The notes beneath the pieces are model-generated. The model was not told the origin of the DNA, ran no database searches, and saw only the letters and a list, made by a program, of their open reading frames with translations. Source: Xenorhabdus stockiae (GTDB lineage: Bacteria > Pseudomonadota > Gammaproteobacteria > Enterobacterales > Enterobacteriaceae). Taken from it: a DNA stretch of 64,000 bases. Both the position numbers and the translations under genes were made by a program. Shown piece after piece: positions 19,201 through 27,347 of the stretch (position 1 is the stretch's first letter; each line of letters begins with the position of its first letter). The DNA lies in NCBI RefSeq assembly GCF_002632825.1, contig NZ_NJAJ01000006.1, positions 62,001-126,000 of the forward strand, in the 5' to 3' direction.

Positions 19201-19671
19201 CATACCCCATGATATCAGCGAGAGATCAGATTGGTGTGACATAGAAGAAGATACGCATCCGTGATCATCGCCCAAAATAACCAGTACTCCACCATTGGGT
19301 GAAGTACCATAGGCATTGCCATGCTTGAGCGTATCTCCGGCGCGATCAACCCCCGGCCCTTTGCCGTACCACATACTAAAAACACCGGTAACATTGCGGT
19401 CGGGGTCAGATTCAACTTTTTGAGTCCCATAAATCGCAGTCGCTGCAAGATCTTCATTGATTGCAGGGTGAAAACGTATATTGGCCTCAGCCAGTTTTTT
19501 CCCGTTTTGCCATAATGCCTGATCCAAGCGGGCTAATGGTGAACCCCGATACCCTGAAACAAATCCTGCTGTATTGAGATTATGGCTTTTATCCAGCTCT
19601 GCCTGAGCGAGAAGAAGATCGACAAGCGCGTCATTGCCAGTAACAAATTTAGGTGGAGAGTATAGAGTCAT
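16279..19671 (-). CDS. Indolepyruvate ferredoxin oxidoreductase family (fused subunits)
   Basis: A 1130-residue thiamine-diphosphate enzyme in which alpha, ferredoxin-like and beta/gamma parts are fused. The family oxidatively decarboxylates arylpyruvates or branched 2-oxoacids to acyl-CoA. In order: N-terminal pyrimidine-binding domain (about 1-230), TPP-binding domain with GDG near residue 475 and an Asn near 501, two Cys clusters near 613-657 (CEGCGDCQIQSNC and CNSDLSCLKGFCPSF), a gamma-type domain opening GVGGNGIITTGHMLG near 700, and a helical C-terminal domain. All cofactor motifs look intact. No dedicated ferredoxin or CoA-ligase gene is adjacent. It lies as a single gene between tRNA-Gly copies 2 and 3. 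Confidence 0.9.
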   Translation of the reverse strand: MTLYSPPKFVTGNDALVDLLLAQAELDKSHNLNTAGFVSGYRGSPLARLDQALWQNGKKLAEANIRFHPAINEDLAATAIYGTQKVESDPDRNVTGVFSMWYGKGPGVDRAGDTLKHGNAYGTSPNGGVLVILGDDHGCVSSSMSHQSDLSLISWGMPVLHPASVSDYHDVGLWGWAASRVSGTWIGFKAISEVVESCAIRGEKTLPEYKIPEIDPGPNGLHWRWPDLPGPLIEQRLVYKLKAVQDFARLNPIDQLIAPCQHPRALLVTVGKAHHDVLESLRIGGLTPAELAKNGVALLHVRLVYPLSPLLSEMASQVADIFVIEEKNSVVELHLAQHLINLPRQINLIGKHDHLGNKLVSTDMELRPSLLAPLLADWLKKFDLFLSVPLEWTVQTTLHDITLPKRTPYFCAGCPHSTSTRLPEGSQAQIGIGCHVMAAWMDRSTGYGLTAMGSEGVDWIGHSAFINRSHVFQNLGDGTYFHSGHLAIRQSIAADSNITYKLLFNDAVAMTGGQALDGSITIQQIASLILTEGAKEVVVVTDDPDKYKGQNSLPADVKIYQSDYLEDVQKRLRDIKGVTVIIYEQMCATELRRKRKRGLIPQAKRRAVINEAVCEGCGDCQIQSNCLAVVPIETPLGTKRAIDHHVCNSDLSCLKGFCPSFITIENANPVQDPSTIMSQEEIDNLLIKLPEPTIKMADTPFEILLAGVGGNGIITTGHMLGLAAEIEKYAVNLLDFTGFAQKGGEAMTHIRLSQNAEQLHQVRIDRGRADLAIAADLVTVTGQNSLEVMSKSKTSCVLNTHETQIGAMLRDPTLSLDQTRMQDTLRQHCRTLQSIDAEQIAAELVGDRNQTNIVLIGYTWQLGKIPISLRSIEQAIQKSGITNHVIENARRALHIGRIAAVQPDILNNSLHVEPKQTIRTLDDLILHRYQLLVEYQNEKYALRYLSRIAQVQQITQQIDAEGLAKSIAENLFKLMAYKDEYEVARLYVKTGFLDKLRSQFDKTDKIRFHLSAPFFNRKDPRTGERGKREYGSWIIPVFRFLAACKPLRGTIFDIFGYQEERKQERNLLSEYEQLIDLLIEKLNSNNMEICQKLAVLPDQIRGFGHVKQKTIKNMQERRKILLKELTESIY

Positions 19672-20044
19672 ATAATTCGGCCTTTACTTAAGAGCATTAC
19701 CGTTTGAGATACGACTAAAAATGGATCTAATCTATTTCCAGCAAATTATTCCGACAAGTACAAATCTTATTAGAGGTTAATTGTATATATTATGTTAATT
19801 TTTAGATAACGTAATGTACCATATTGCAATGGCAGCGTTCTATAAACATATGCAAAGTATGCGGTATATACAGATTTGAATGTCTTTTGAGCGGTTAGTG
19901 TTGATGTCTGGGTAAATGGCTTGCCATCTTTATCTGAGGCGTTCATAATAGTGCGCGTTCCTGAGATGCAGGAAGTTGATAGTTACGGGTGTTTACCGTA
20001 ATTTCAAACTCAAGTTAAAGCATTTCTGGTTCACCATCAATAAT
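19672..20044. other. Region between oxidoreductase gene and tRNA-Gly copy 3
   Basis: Non-coding, 373 bases. It holds the promoter of the divergent oxidoreductase gene (not assigned) and the tRNA promoter at 19921-19949, followed by a 95-base leader. Confidence 0.5.
19921..19949 (+). promoter_or_regulatory. Promoter of tRNA-Gly copy 3
   Basis: TTGCCA (19921-19926), 17-base spacer, CATAAT (19944-19949), then a G+C-rich GTGCGCG. Sequence around both hexamers matches the copy 2 promoter. Confidence 0.8.
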
Positions 20045-20120
<76 letters not shown>

Positions 20121-20154
20121 AATCAAATTTCCATTCTGTAAACTAGTCAATCAA

Positions 20155-21066
20155 TTAGTCGAATCTCAAACCTAATACAATAGGTAATGTAATTACTGCA
20201 AGCATTGTTTGCAATGTGATAATCGCTGACATTAACTGACTGTCTCCATTTAACTGGCGGGTTAAAATATAAGCTGTCGGTGCAGTGGGTATGGCGAAAA
20301 AGAGAATCAGTAAGTTGATTTCCAACACATTGAGCCCAAATAAGCAGCCAATAATACCGGCAACCAAAGGCATCAGTAATAATCTGGACAAGCTGTTAAT
20401 GATAATTGGTTTTTTCTCTGTTCTTAGCATGGAGGGCTGCAACGATGCGCCGATGCAAATTAACCCCAGAGGAAGGCTCGCTCCTGCCAGAATTTTTAAA
20501 AATTGCCCTGAACCGTAAGGTAAGCCAATATTAGTGAGATTGAGGGTTATCCCGATGAAACAGGCTAATATCAGAGGGTTTTTAGTAATTATCATGACAA
20601 ACTGCTTAATTGATAAGGTCTTGATATCTGGTGTTAGTGCAAACACAGAAATTGCATTGCAAAGAGGAACCAAGATAGCGAGTATCAGCGACGCTACAGC
20701 GATCCCATGAGAGCCGAAAATATCTACCGTAATGGCTAATCCGAGATAAGTATTGAAACGCAATAACCCCTGTACATAAACACCAAAACGTTGTGCTGGC
20801 CATTTGAGTAAAAGTTTAATGACTATTAATGCCATTAAACCGGTGCTAATTACAGCGAGAATGGCCCAAAATAGCTGTGTTAACTGAGGGTTATCTAAAG
20901 ATGCTGTTGCCAGGCTATTGATTAATAAAGCAGGAAAAAGCAGAAAATAATTAAGTTTCTCTGCTCCTTGCCAGAATAAAGGATTAAATGAGGTATTACG
21001 CTTTAGAATAAAGCCTAATAGTATCAGTGCAAATAATGGCCATAAGATGGTAATAATCTGATTCAT
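20155..21066 (-). CDS. AEC family transporter
   Basis: A 303-residue membrane protein of the auxin efflux carrier (AEC) family, related to bacterial malonate/malate permeases. About ten hydrophobic segments are arranged in two halves. Family features include the N-terminal WPLFALILLGFILKR, the LLFPALLINSLA segment in TM2, and PLGLICIGASL near the start of the second half. The substrate cannot be read. It starts at ATG 21066 and is followed downstream by tRNA-Gly copy 3 in convergent orientation. It could export an organic acid. Confidence 0.85.
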   Translation of the reverse strand: MNQIITILWPLFALILLGFILKRNTSFNPLFWQGAEKLNYFLLFPALLINSLATASLDNPQLTQLFWAILAVISTGLMALIVIKLLLKWPAQRFGVYVQGLLRFNTYLGLAITVDIFGSHGIAVASLILAILVPLCNAISVFALTPDIKTLSIKQFVMIITKNPLILACFIGITLNLTNIGLPYGSGQFLKILAGASLPLGLICIGASLQPSMLRTEKKPIIINSLSRLLLMPLVAGIIGCLFGLNVLEINLLILFFAIPTAPTAYILTRQLNGDSQLMSAIITLQTMLAVITLPIVLGLRFD

Positions 21067-21092
21067 ATATTATCTTAAATTTTGCTATCTAC

Positions 21093-21143
21093 TGTCTTCC
21101 GAATCGCTTCTTTGCTGGTTGTATCGAAATCCATTGGTATATA
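21093..21143 (-). repeat. Internally deleted remnant of the dispersed repeat
   Basis: About 50 bases resemble the two ends of the dispersed repeat joined together: GTCTTCCGAATCGCTTCTTTG corresponds to the CTTTCAAGTTGCCTCTTTG arm, and GAAATCCATTGGTATATA to the other end. Most differences are transitions, suggesting an old decaying copy between the AEC and EamA genes. Confidence 0.5.
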
Positions 21144-21169
21144 TCCCAATATGATTTTTTAGCCGTATA

Positions 21170-22078
21170 TTATTTTGTTATCTTTTTATTGGTCATAAAA
21201 ATTCCTGCAATAATGAAAATTCCACCAATACATATAGATACAGTAAACGTTTCTTGTAAAAAGAGTACTCCGCCCAATATCGCTGTCAGTGGATTTAATG
21301 CAATAAAAACACCTGCTCTTGTGGCACCAATCTTACCAATGCCGTCATAGTATAAAACATACGCAATCGCTGATCCGATGACGCCTAAATACGTCAGGCT
21401 TATCAAATCGCTCATGGATAAAGAAACTAATGCAGTAGAGTTAATATCATCCGTCATGAACGCTGTTATTGTTAACATTATTGCACCCGCAATGACGGAG
21501 TAAGCGACAGTATATAATGCACCAATTTCATTGATTGTTTTCCTGCCGAAAACACTATAAATCACCCAGCTGATGACACATCCTAAAATAGAGATGTCAC
21601 CAATTATATTACCTTTATTACTCAATAATGATGATAAGTTGTTTCCGATAATAACGATCCCGGCACCAAACAAACAGAATGAAATCCCGATAGTTTTTAT
21701 GGTGGACATTTTTTCCTTAAACAAAAAATACGAGACTGTTGCTATCACTGCGGGATTTATTGCGACAATCAGAGAAGCTCTGGATGCATCGATATATTTC
21801 AGGCCATAAAAAAAACAAAGGTTATAGACATAAATACCAAAGAAACCCAGCATGACAATATTTGCCATTTGTGATTTATTGATTTTGATAAATCCTTTTT
21901 TAGAAAAAGCGATAATCACTATTAGCACAAATGCTGCAAAGATAAACCTAACCGTAGCTGATAATAACGAACTGGTATCAGAAGAGATAAACCTTCCTGC
22001 TATGAACGTTCCGCCCCATATAATGGAAACAATAGTTAACTTAATGTAGCTTGAGTAATCATCTGGTTTTGTTGTCAT
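21170..22078 (-). CDS. EamA/DMT family transporter
   Basis: A drug/metabolite transporter of about 302 residues with ten hydrophobic segments in two EamA repeats. Visible features are IIWGGTFIAGRF in the first helix, the INPAVIATVSYFLFKEKM end of the first repeat, and ALNPLTAILGGVLFLQETF at the matching place in the second repeat. Members export amino acids, nucleosides or other metabolites. The frame opens at GTG 22108; I prefer ATG 22078 (MTTKPDD), although its ribosome site (AAGGCG) is modest. The substrate is unknown. Confidence 0.85.
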   Translation of the reverse strand: MTTKPDDYSSYIKLTIVSIIWGGTFIAGRFISSDTSSLLSATVRFIFAAFVLIVIIAFSKKGFIKINKSQMANIVMLGFFGIYVYNLCFFYGLKYIDASRASLIVAINPAVIATVSYFLFKEKMSTIKTIGISFCLFGAGIVIIGNNLSSLLSNKGNIIGDISILGCVISWVIYSVFGRKTINEIGALYTVAYSVIAGAIMLTITAFMTDDINSTALVSLSMSDLISLTYLGVIGSAIAYVLYYDGIGKIGATRAGVFIALNPLTAILGGVLFLQETFTVSICIGGIFIIAGIFMTNKKITK

Positions 22079-22403
22079 ACTTATTATCGCCTTGTGATGT
22101 TTTCTCACTTAATATTTTCATTAAGAAATGATAATAATGAACTATGTTCTTGTCTGATTTTATATCAATTACATTATGTTATTGACGTTAGTCAACTCAG
22201 CATAGCAATATCATCATAAAAAACAAAGAGGAAAGACTATCTCTGATGAGGATTATTAGGCGTTAATGTAATTTAATGATAAGTAATCTATCTTTTTAAC
22301 GTTTAACATTATTTTTACTGAGCAGATAAATTAACTTAGCCATATAATTAAATATATGGCCAAGATTAATTTAGTCAATGCTGTAATTATATAAAAAATT
22401 GAA
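22079..22403. other. Intergenic region with a hairpin
   Basis: AT-rich and without a gene. GCCATATA (22339-22346) and TATATGGC (22353-22360) form a hairpin downstream of the TPR gene that could end its transcript. The rest shows nothing recognisable. Confidence 0.45.
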
Positions 22404-23663
22404 TTATATCTCAGAGGGTATTAAGGTTTTTTGAATTTTATTTTTTATTCCCAGCTTTAATTTAGCATCATTAAATATCTCATTGATAATACTTCGTTGG
22501 ATTCGGCTCCCGCCCATGAATTGATAGTTCATAGGTTCTTGCAAAAGTAAGACTACATTTTTGTAATTTTCCTGACTATAATTTTTTATCGATTCAAGGA
22601 TATTTATTTTTGTATTATAGTAGCCTATCGGGTTACTTTTCTCTGTTTTTTCAATCAAGAAATCTATCATATCGAATCGCTTATTAATGCCAAAGACTAA
22701 CGCTGCATGGAAATCATTGAAGAAATAAAAACCAAGTTCTTCTTTATTATTCCATGACTCAAAAAGTAAATTTGCATGTTTTTGTATATATTGGTCATCC
22801 CTTTCATGCGTGAATTTCATTTTAAATAACAAAGAGGTGGCGTCCAAATCTTCAAGGCCATGCCTGTCATTTTTATGACGAATCTGATGATATATATCTA
22901 ATGCCTGATCAATTTCGTTAATTTCCATGAGAAACATCGCATAGTGCCAGAACAGGTGGATTCTCATGCCATAGTTGTTATGCCAAATGTCCTTCCTTTC
23001 ATCCATCCACTCCTTTCCCTCATGAAATAATTTCTTATCATAAAAATAGTGGCAGATGGCATGAATAGCATAAATATCGAAACTATTTATTTTTAATGAA
23101 CTGGCTGCACTGTCATAAGACTCATCATGATACCCGTTTTCATTCAGGATAAAGGCCTTAATGCCTTTGAAATAGCTATAAAACTCATCGTTAATATCCC
23201 AGTGCTTGTTAACAAGACTGAGTGTTTCAAGCATGGTTCCGGTCATACCATTGTTGAACTCAATCATATGACATGTATAAAAACTGAATATATCTTTAGG
23301 GTTTTTTAGTAAGCATTTATAGAAATAATTTCTGGCTTGATAATAATTTTCATTAATTAATGAAATTATTCCGGAGTTGATTAAATTAGCGCGTTTATCC
23401 GATTCTTTTTTACTTATTTTTTCTAGTATCTCGATGAGTGATTTAGCCTGTTTATACTTACTTCTCTCCATTGAGAGAAGTAAGTCAACTATATGTATTT
23501 GTAATATTGAAAGAGAGATATCACTTGAGTGAAACCAATTTATATTTGTAAGTTTTTCGTTTCTTTTCATTCCCAGTATGCAATGATAACATTCATGTAT
23601 GAGTGATAAATCATCAATTGTATTAACAACTTGAGATACATTTGACTTATCATTAATAATCAT
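22404..23663 (-). CDS. TTC38-like tetratricopeptide repeat protein
   Basis: A mostly helical protein of about 420 residues. The middle reads like the TTC38 family: AIHAICHYFYDKKLFHEGKEWMD, then RIHLFWHYAMFLMEINEIDQAL and DATSLLFKM, where the family has a HAxAHVxEMQGR..GI..L segment, an HxWWHLALF segment and a DAxSLLWRL segment. No catalytic function is established. An ATG at 23678 is also in frame; the ATG at 23663 has GAGGT eight bases before it and is preferred. Codon use is AT-rich. It is divergent from the HpaB-like gene. Confidence 0.65.
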   Translation of the reverse strand: MIINDKSNVSQVVNTIDDLSLIHECYHCILGMKRNEKLTNINWFHSSDISLSILQIHIVDLLLSMERSKYKQAKSLIEILEKISKKESDKRANLINSGIISLINENYYQARNYFYKCLLKNPKDIFSFYTCHMIEFNNGMTGTMLETLSLVNKHWDINDEFYSYFKGIKAFILNENGYHDESYDSAASSLKINSFDIYAIHAICHYFYDKKLFHEGKEWMDERKDIWHNNYGMRIHLFWHYAMFLMEINEIDQALDIYHQIRHKNDRHGLEDLDATSLLFKMKFTHERDDQYIQKHANLLFESWNNKEELGFYFFNDFHAALVFGINKRFDMIDFLIEKTEKSNPIGYYNTKINILESIKNYSQENYKNVVLLLQEPMNYQFMGGSRIQRSIINEIFNDAKLKLGIKNKIQKTLIPSEI

Positions 23664-24218
23664 AGGTAACAACCTCATTTAGAGTTGATTGATATGTTAT
23701 TTTTATATAAGTTTATATTTAATTATTCTATAGTGAATATATAATAAAAAGGAACGAAAATTAATGCGTTCTTTAAAAAGAAACAGTTTATTAGTATAGG
23801 GTGTGTATCGAATATTGTTATATATTCTCAACCTGTTGCCAGCATTCCGTTATCCAGTCACTTAATATTAATAACTGCTGAAGAATATAGATGATTTAAT
23901 TGGCTGTTTTTGTTTAAAAATCTCTTCTATATATTAATGATCACGAAGGTGCTGTAATTTGATATGGCTTTTCTGGGTAATTAGAATAATTATATTCTAT
24001 TTCTTTTAATGTGTATTTTTTCCAGGAAAAGTAATCACAGTCTGTATTAGTGTAGTTTATAGGTCGTTGTTCTCTGGCGTATTTTAATGAGGGATATTGT
24101 AATTATACAATTTCCAATTGTGGACAGTTTTCTTTTTATATTAGATATCCAGTGCTGACTGAAAATATTTCTCTGCTTGACCTTTAAAATTATCATTATC
24201 GATAGGAGCATGGAAAGT
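23664..24218. other. Divergent intergenic region, TPR gene / HpaB-like gene
   Basis: About 550 bases, very AT-rich, without a convincing gene. A small inverted repeat TAGAAT/ATTCTA lies near 23982-24000. It presumably holds both divergent promoters, but I could not assign them. Confidence 0.4.
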
Positions 24219-25652
24219 ATGATAAGAACCGGAAAGCAATATATAGAAAATTTGCGTGATGGGCGCACCATTTTTATTAATGGAGAAAAAGTTACAGATC
24301 ATGTGGATCATCCTGCATTCAGGAATGCGATTAGATCTGTAGCAAGCCTGTATGATTATAAAATCCAACATGCAGATACAATGACTTTCAGGACAGAAAC
24401 TGACGAGCAGATGAGTCTGTACTGGCAGTTACCTTCCACCCCTGAGAAGCTGATTGCACGTGGTCAGGCTGCATATGAGTGGGCGAAGCAGACTGTCGGC
24501 TGGCTTGGCAGAAGCCCGGATAATGCAGCAGCAGTGCTTACCGGAATGGTCACGCATATTGAGTTGTTCGAATCTTATTCTCAGGAACGCGCTGATGCTT
24601 TACGGAATTATTTTGCCTATGTGAGTGAGACTGATCTTTATCTGGCCTATGCGCTGATTAACCCACAGGGCGATCGCTCAAAAACACCGGGTGCGCATGA
24701 AAAGAATATTTATCATACCCTTGGGGTTGTGGAAAAAAATGCTAAAGGTATTGTGGTTCGGGGAGCAAAAATGGTTGCTACCGGCGCAGCATTAGCAGAT
24801 GAAATATTAGTTGGTTCGCATAAGCCGATGAAAAAAGGCGTTGATGAACGCTATGCGCTCTCTTTTGCTATGCCGATCAATTCCAAGGGCATAAAAATTA
24901 TATCCAGACGCTCTTATGAACTGGGAGCTAACCCCGCTGATTATCCGCTATCATCCCGTTTTGATGAGAACGATTCCACCATCTATTTCGATGATGTTTT
25001 GGTTCCCTGGGAAAGGGTATTCGTCTGCGAAGATATCGAGATGTGTTTTAAGCAGGTGGATTCAACCGCAACGGAACTCCTGATGGATATTCAGAGTATT
25101 GCCCGTTACGCGGTAAAATTACATTTTCTGGCTGGTATGGCGCAGGAAATGGCTGAAAATAATGGTGTCAGCGAATATCCACCCGTAAAAGAATCACTGG
25201 CACAGCTTGCTTCTTATGCCATGAATATTGAAGGATTATTTAAAAGTGTGCTCCATTGTCCAAGAATTGATAATGGATTTTATCTACCTGACAAAACGTT
25301 GCTTTATACATATCGAGTCATCGGGCAGTCCACATATCCAAATGTACTGGAGACGATCAGAAAGTTGGCGGGCGGCGGAATTTTGATGGTGCCATCAAGT
25401 CAGTCTGATTTAGAAAATTCTGAAATTTTGAGTATTATTGAGAAAACACAATATTCATCTATCGTTTCCCCTGCTGAGAAGGTCAAGTTCATGAAACTGG
25501 TCTGGGATGCTATTGGCTCTGAATTTGCCTCAAGACATCACCAATATGAACTGTTTTACGCCGGAGCGCCTCATCAGACACTGGGACGGCTTTATAATCA
25601 ATACGACTGGGGATTATCAAGAGAATTAGTGGAAAAGATAAAAGCCCTTTAA
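24219..25652 (+). CDS. HpaB-type flavin-dependent aromatic monooxygenase
   Basis: A protein of about 477 residues of the 4-hydroxyphenylacetate 3-hydroxylase family (HpaB, PvcC), the oxygenase half of two-component systems that use reduced FAD to ortho-hydroxylate phenols. Family features: TGKQYIENLRDGR at the N-terminus, a central block around HTLGVVEKNAKGIVVRGAKMVATGA, FDDVLVPWERVF, and a C-terminal LAGGGILMVPSS segment with a helical acyl-CoA-dehydrogenase-like end. The frame opens at 24177, but the ATG at 24219 matches the family; an ATG at 24210 is the alternative. No flavin reductase (HpaC) is adjacent, so a reductase elsewhere would be needed. The real substrate is unknown. Confidence 0.82.
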   Translation: MIRTGKQYIENLRDGRTIFINGEKVTDHVDHPAFRNAIRSVASLYDYKIQHADTMTFRTETDEQMSLYWQLPSTPEKLIARGQAAYEWAKQTVGWLGRSPDNAAAVLTGMVTHIELFESYSQERADALRNYFAYVSETDLYLAYALINPQGDRSKTPGAHEKNIYHTLGVVEKNAKGIVVRGAKMVATGAALADEILVGSHKPMKKGVDERYALSFAMPINSKGIKIISRRSYELGANPADYPLSSRFDENDSTIYFDDVLVPWERVFVCEDIEMCFKQVDSTATELLMDIQSIARYAVKLHFLAGMAQEMAENNGVSEYPPVKESLAQLASYAMNIEGLFKSVLHCPRIDNGFYLPDKTLLYTYRVIGQSTYPNVLETIRKLAGGGILMVPSSQSDLENSEILSIIEKTQYSSIVSPAEKVKFMKLVWDAIGSEFASRHHQYELFYAGAPHQTLGRLYNQYDWGLSRELVEKIKAL

Positions 25653-26189
25653 CTCACGTTTTATTGCCATACTTGCCCCCGTTGTGACTACGCTGTGGGG
25701 CAATAGTTGCAACTATTTGCTATCTTATTCCCATCAAAAATAATTTGCTGAAAGCGCTTGCCATCCTGCTTTAACAGGTCCATAATGCCGCCTCATTTTT
25801 GGATAGGCAGAGGAAAATTTCTCCACTAGTGTCTAGAATGGATGAAGAGTTTCCATTTTTACTGCTGATCCCTGATGCTTTCCAGTGAAGTGCAATTTCT
25901 ATTTTTTATCCACAGAATTTAACATAACAACCATTTTGAGTTGTCCAGTACTGATTTGCTTGTTTCACAGAGTTATCCACAGGCGATATGATCGCATCTA
26001 ACTTTTTTAATTTATTATCTTAAATAAGATATATCAATTAACTAATTGATAAATTTGAATAATTGATTTTTATTTAAAGTGTCTTAATTGATATTTATCT
26101 TTCCTTTGCACTTTGAGTAGAAAAGCATTTTTATTTTATTCACAAGGAAACAGAAGCTTTTTTTAAGCAAAAATCAGGCTGATTGTATA
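25653..26189. other. datA: Probable datA locus (DnaA-titrating region)
   Basis: A gene-free 537-base stretch next to queG. It contains TTATCCACA twice in the same orientation (25906-25914 and 25973-25981), a third consensus DnaA box TTATTCACA (26136-26144), a one-mismatch box TTATTCCCA (25725-25733), and an exact match to the reverse IHF core (26039-26051) in a very AT-rich segment. In E. coli, datA lies between the tRNA-Gly cluster and queG, binds DnaA with IHF and lowers DnaA-ATP. Position and content both fit; function is inferred. Confidence 0.7.
25758..25786 (+). promoter_or_regulatory. Orphan tRNA-type promoter
   Basis: TTGCCA (25758-25763), 17-base spacer, CATAAT (25781-25786), then GCCGCC. 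It matches the promoters of tRNA-Gly copies 2 and 3 in both hexamers, spacing and G+C-rich discriminator, including the leading CTTGCCATC. No tRNA or open frame follows. It looks like the remains of a lost tRNA-Gly gene, or drives a short untranslated transcript into the datA region. Confidence 0.6.
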
Positions 26190-27347
26190 TTAAGCATCTC
26201 GGGGCAACCCTTTGGTAATTGCCCGTATTAACCGTTTTTGTTGTGATGTTTGAACGTTAATTGCATCAATACTTCGGCGGGATAGTTGTTGGGCAATAGC
26301 CCAGTGGATATGTTCATCTAACACCTCACTTAGCCCAATTCTTTTTTCTAAAACCAGTACGATTTCATCACGGTATGGGGCATTGCCCAATGCAACTGAA
26401 ATATTACGCAGCCAGCGTAAATAGCCAATACGACGTATTGCTGAACCCTCTGTTATACGCAGGAATTTTTCTTCGCTCCAATTGAATAAATCAAGTAGTT
26501 CAGGAGTATGCAGTGCTGCCCGGGGGCTAAAATCGGCTTCATCAGTTAATTGTGAGAAACGATTCCAAGGACAGATAAGCTGACAGTCGTCACAACCATA
26601 AATCCGGTTGCCCATTAATGGGCGAAACTCTTCTGGGATCACACCGTCAAGTTCAATGGTCAGGTATGAAATACAGCGGCGGGCATCAATGGTATAAGGC
26701 TCTACAATGGCACCTGTCGGGCATGTGGTCATACAGGCAACACAACGCCCGCATTGTTCTTCTTGAGGAGAGTCAACGGGGAGGGGGAGGTTGATCAGTA
26801 ATTCACCGAGGAAGAACCAAGAGCCTGATTCTCTATTTAATATAAGTGAGTGTTTACCAACCCAGCCGATTCCGGCTTTAGCGGCAAGCGGGCGTTCCAT
26901 AATAGGCGCAGAATCAACAAAAGGCCGGAAATTAAGTATTCCCTGATATTCATGGGCGGAGCAATATTCCTGAATTTGCTCACCCAGCTTTTTAAGCCGC
27001 TGGCGTAGCAGTTTATGATAATCTCTGCCCAGCGCGTAGCGACTAACATATCCCTGCTCAGGGTTATTCAGGGTGCTGGCAAAAGCGGCTTTGGCCGGGA
27101 GATAATTCATGCGCACGCTGATCACCCGTAAAGTACCGGGTAGCAATTCATGAGGACGTGCTCGCATCATGCCGTGGCGTGCCATCCAGTCCATTTCGCC
27201 TTGGTATTGCTTATCGAGCCACTCCTGTAGTCTCGGTTCTTCAGTAGATAAATCGGTATCACAAATACCGACTTGCTGAAAACCGAGAGAAAGGCCCCAT
27301 TGTTTGATGTTTGCTGCCAGAAGGTTCAGGTCGAGAGGGATTGCCAT
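26190..27347 (-). CDS. queG: Epoxyqueuosine reductase
   Basis: Catalyses the last step of queuosine synthesis in tRNA, reducing epoxyqueuosine with a cobalamin cofactor and two 4Fe-4S clusters. The 385-residue protein has the cobalamin/catalytic N-terminal part (NFRPFVDSAPIMERPLA) and ferredoxin-type motifs CGRCVACMTTCPTGAI and CDDCQLICPWN, with a HEAT-like C-terminal end. ATG at 27347. It lies on the far side of the datA-like region as in E. coli; the nnr gene that follows it there divergently is missing. Confidence 0.95.
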   Translation of the reverse strand: MAIPLDLNLLAANIKQWGLSLGFQQVGICDTDLSTEEPRLQEWLDKQYQGEMDWMARHGMMRARPHELLPGTLRVISVRMNYLPAKAAFASTLNNPEQGYVSRYALGRDYHKLLRQRLKKLGEQIQEYCSAHEYQGILNFRPFVDSAPIMERPLAAKAGIGWVGKHSLILNRESGSWFFLGELLINLPLPVDSPQEEQCGRCVACMTTCPTGAIVEPYTIDARRCISYLTIELDGVIPEEFRPLMGNRIYGCDDCQLICPWNRFSQLTDEADFSPRAALHTPELLDLFNWSEEKFLRITEGSAIRRIGYLRWLRNISVALGNAPYRDEIVLVLEKRIGLSEVLDEHIHWAIAQQLSRRSIDAINVQTSQQKRLIRAITKGLPRDA

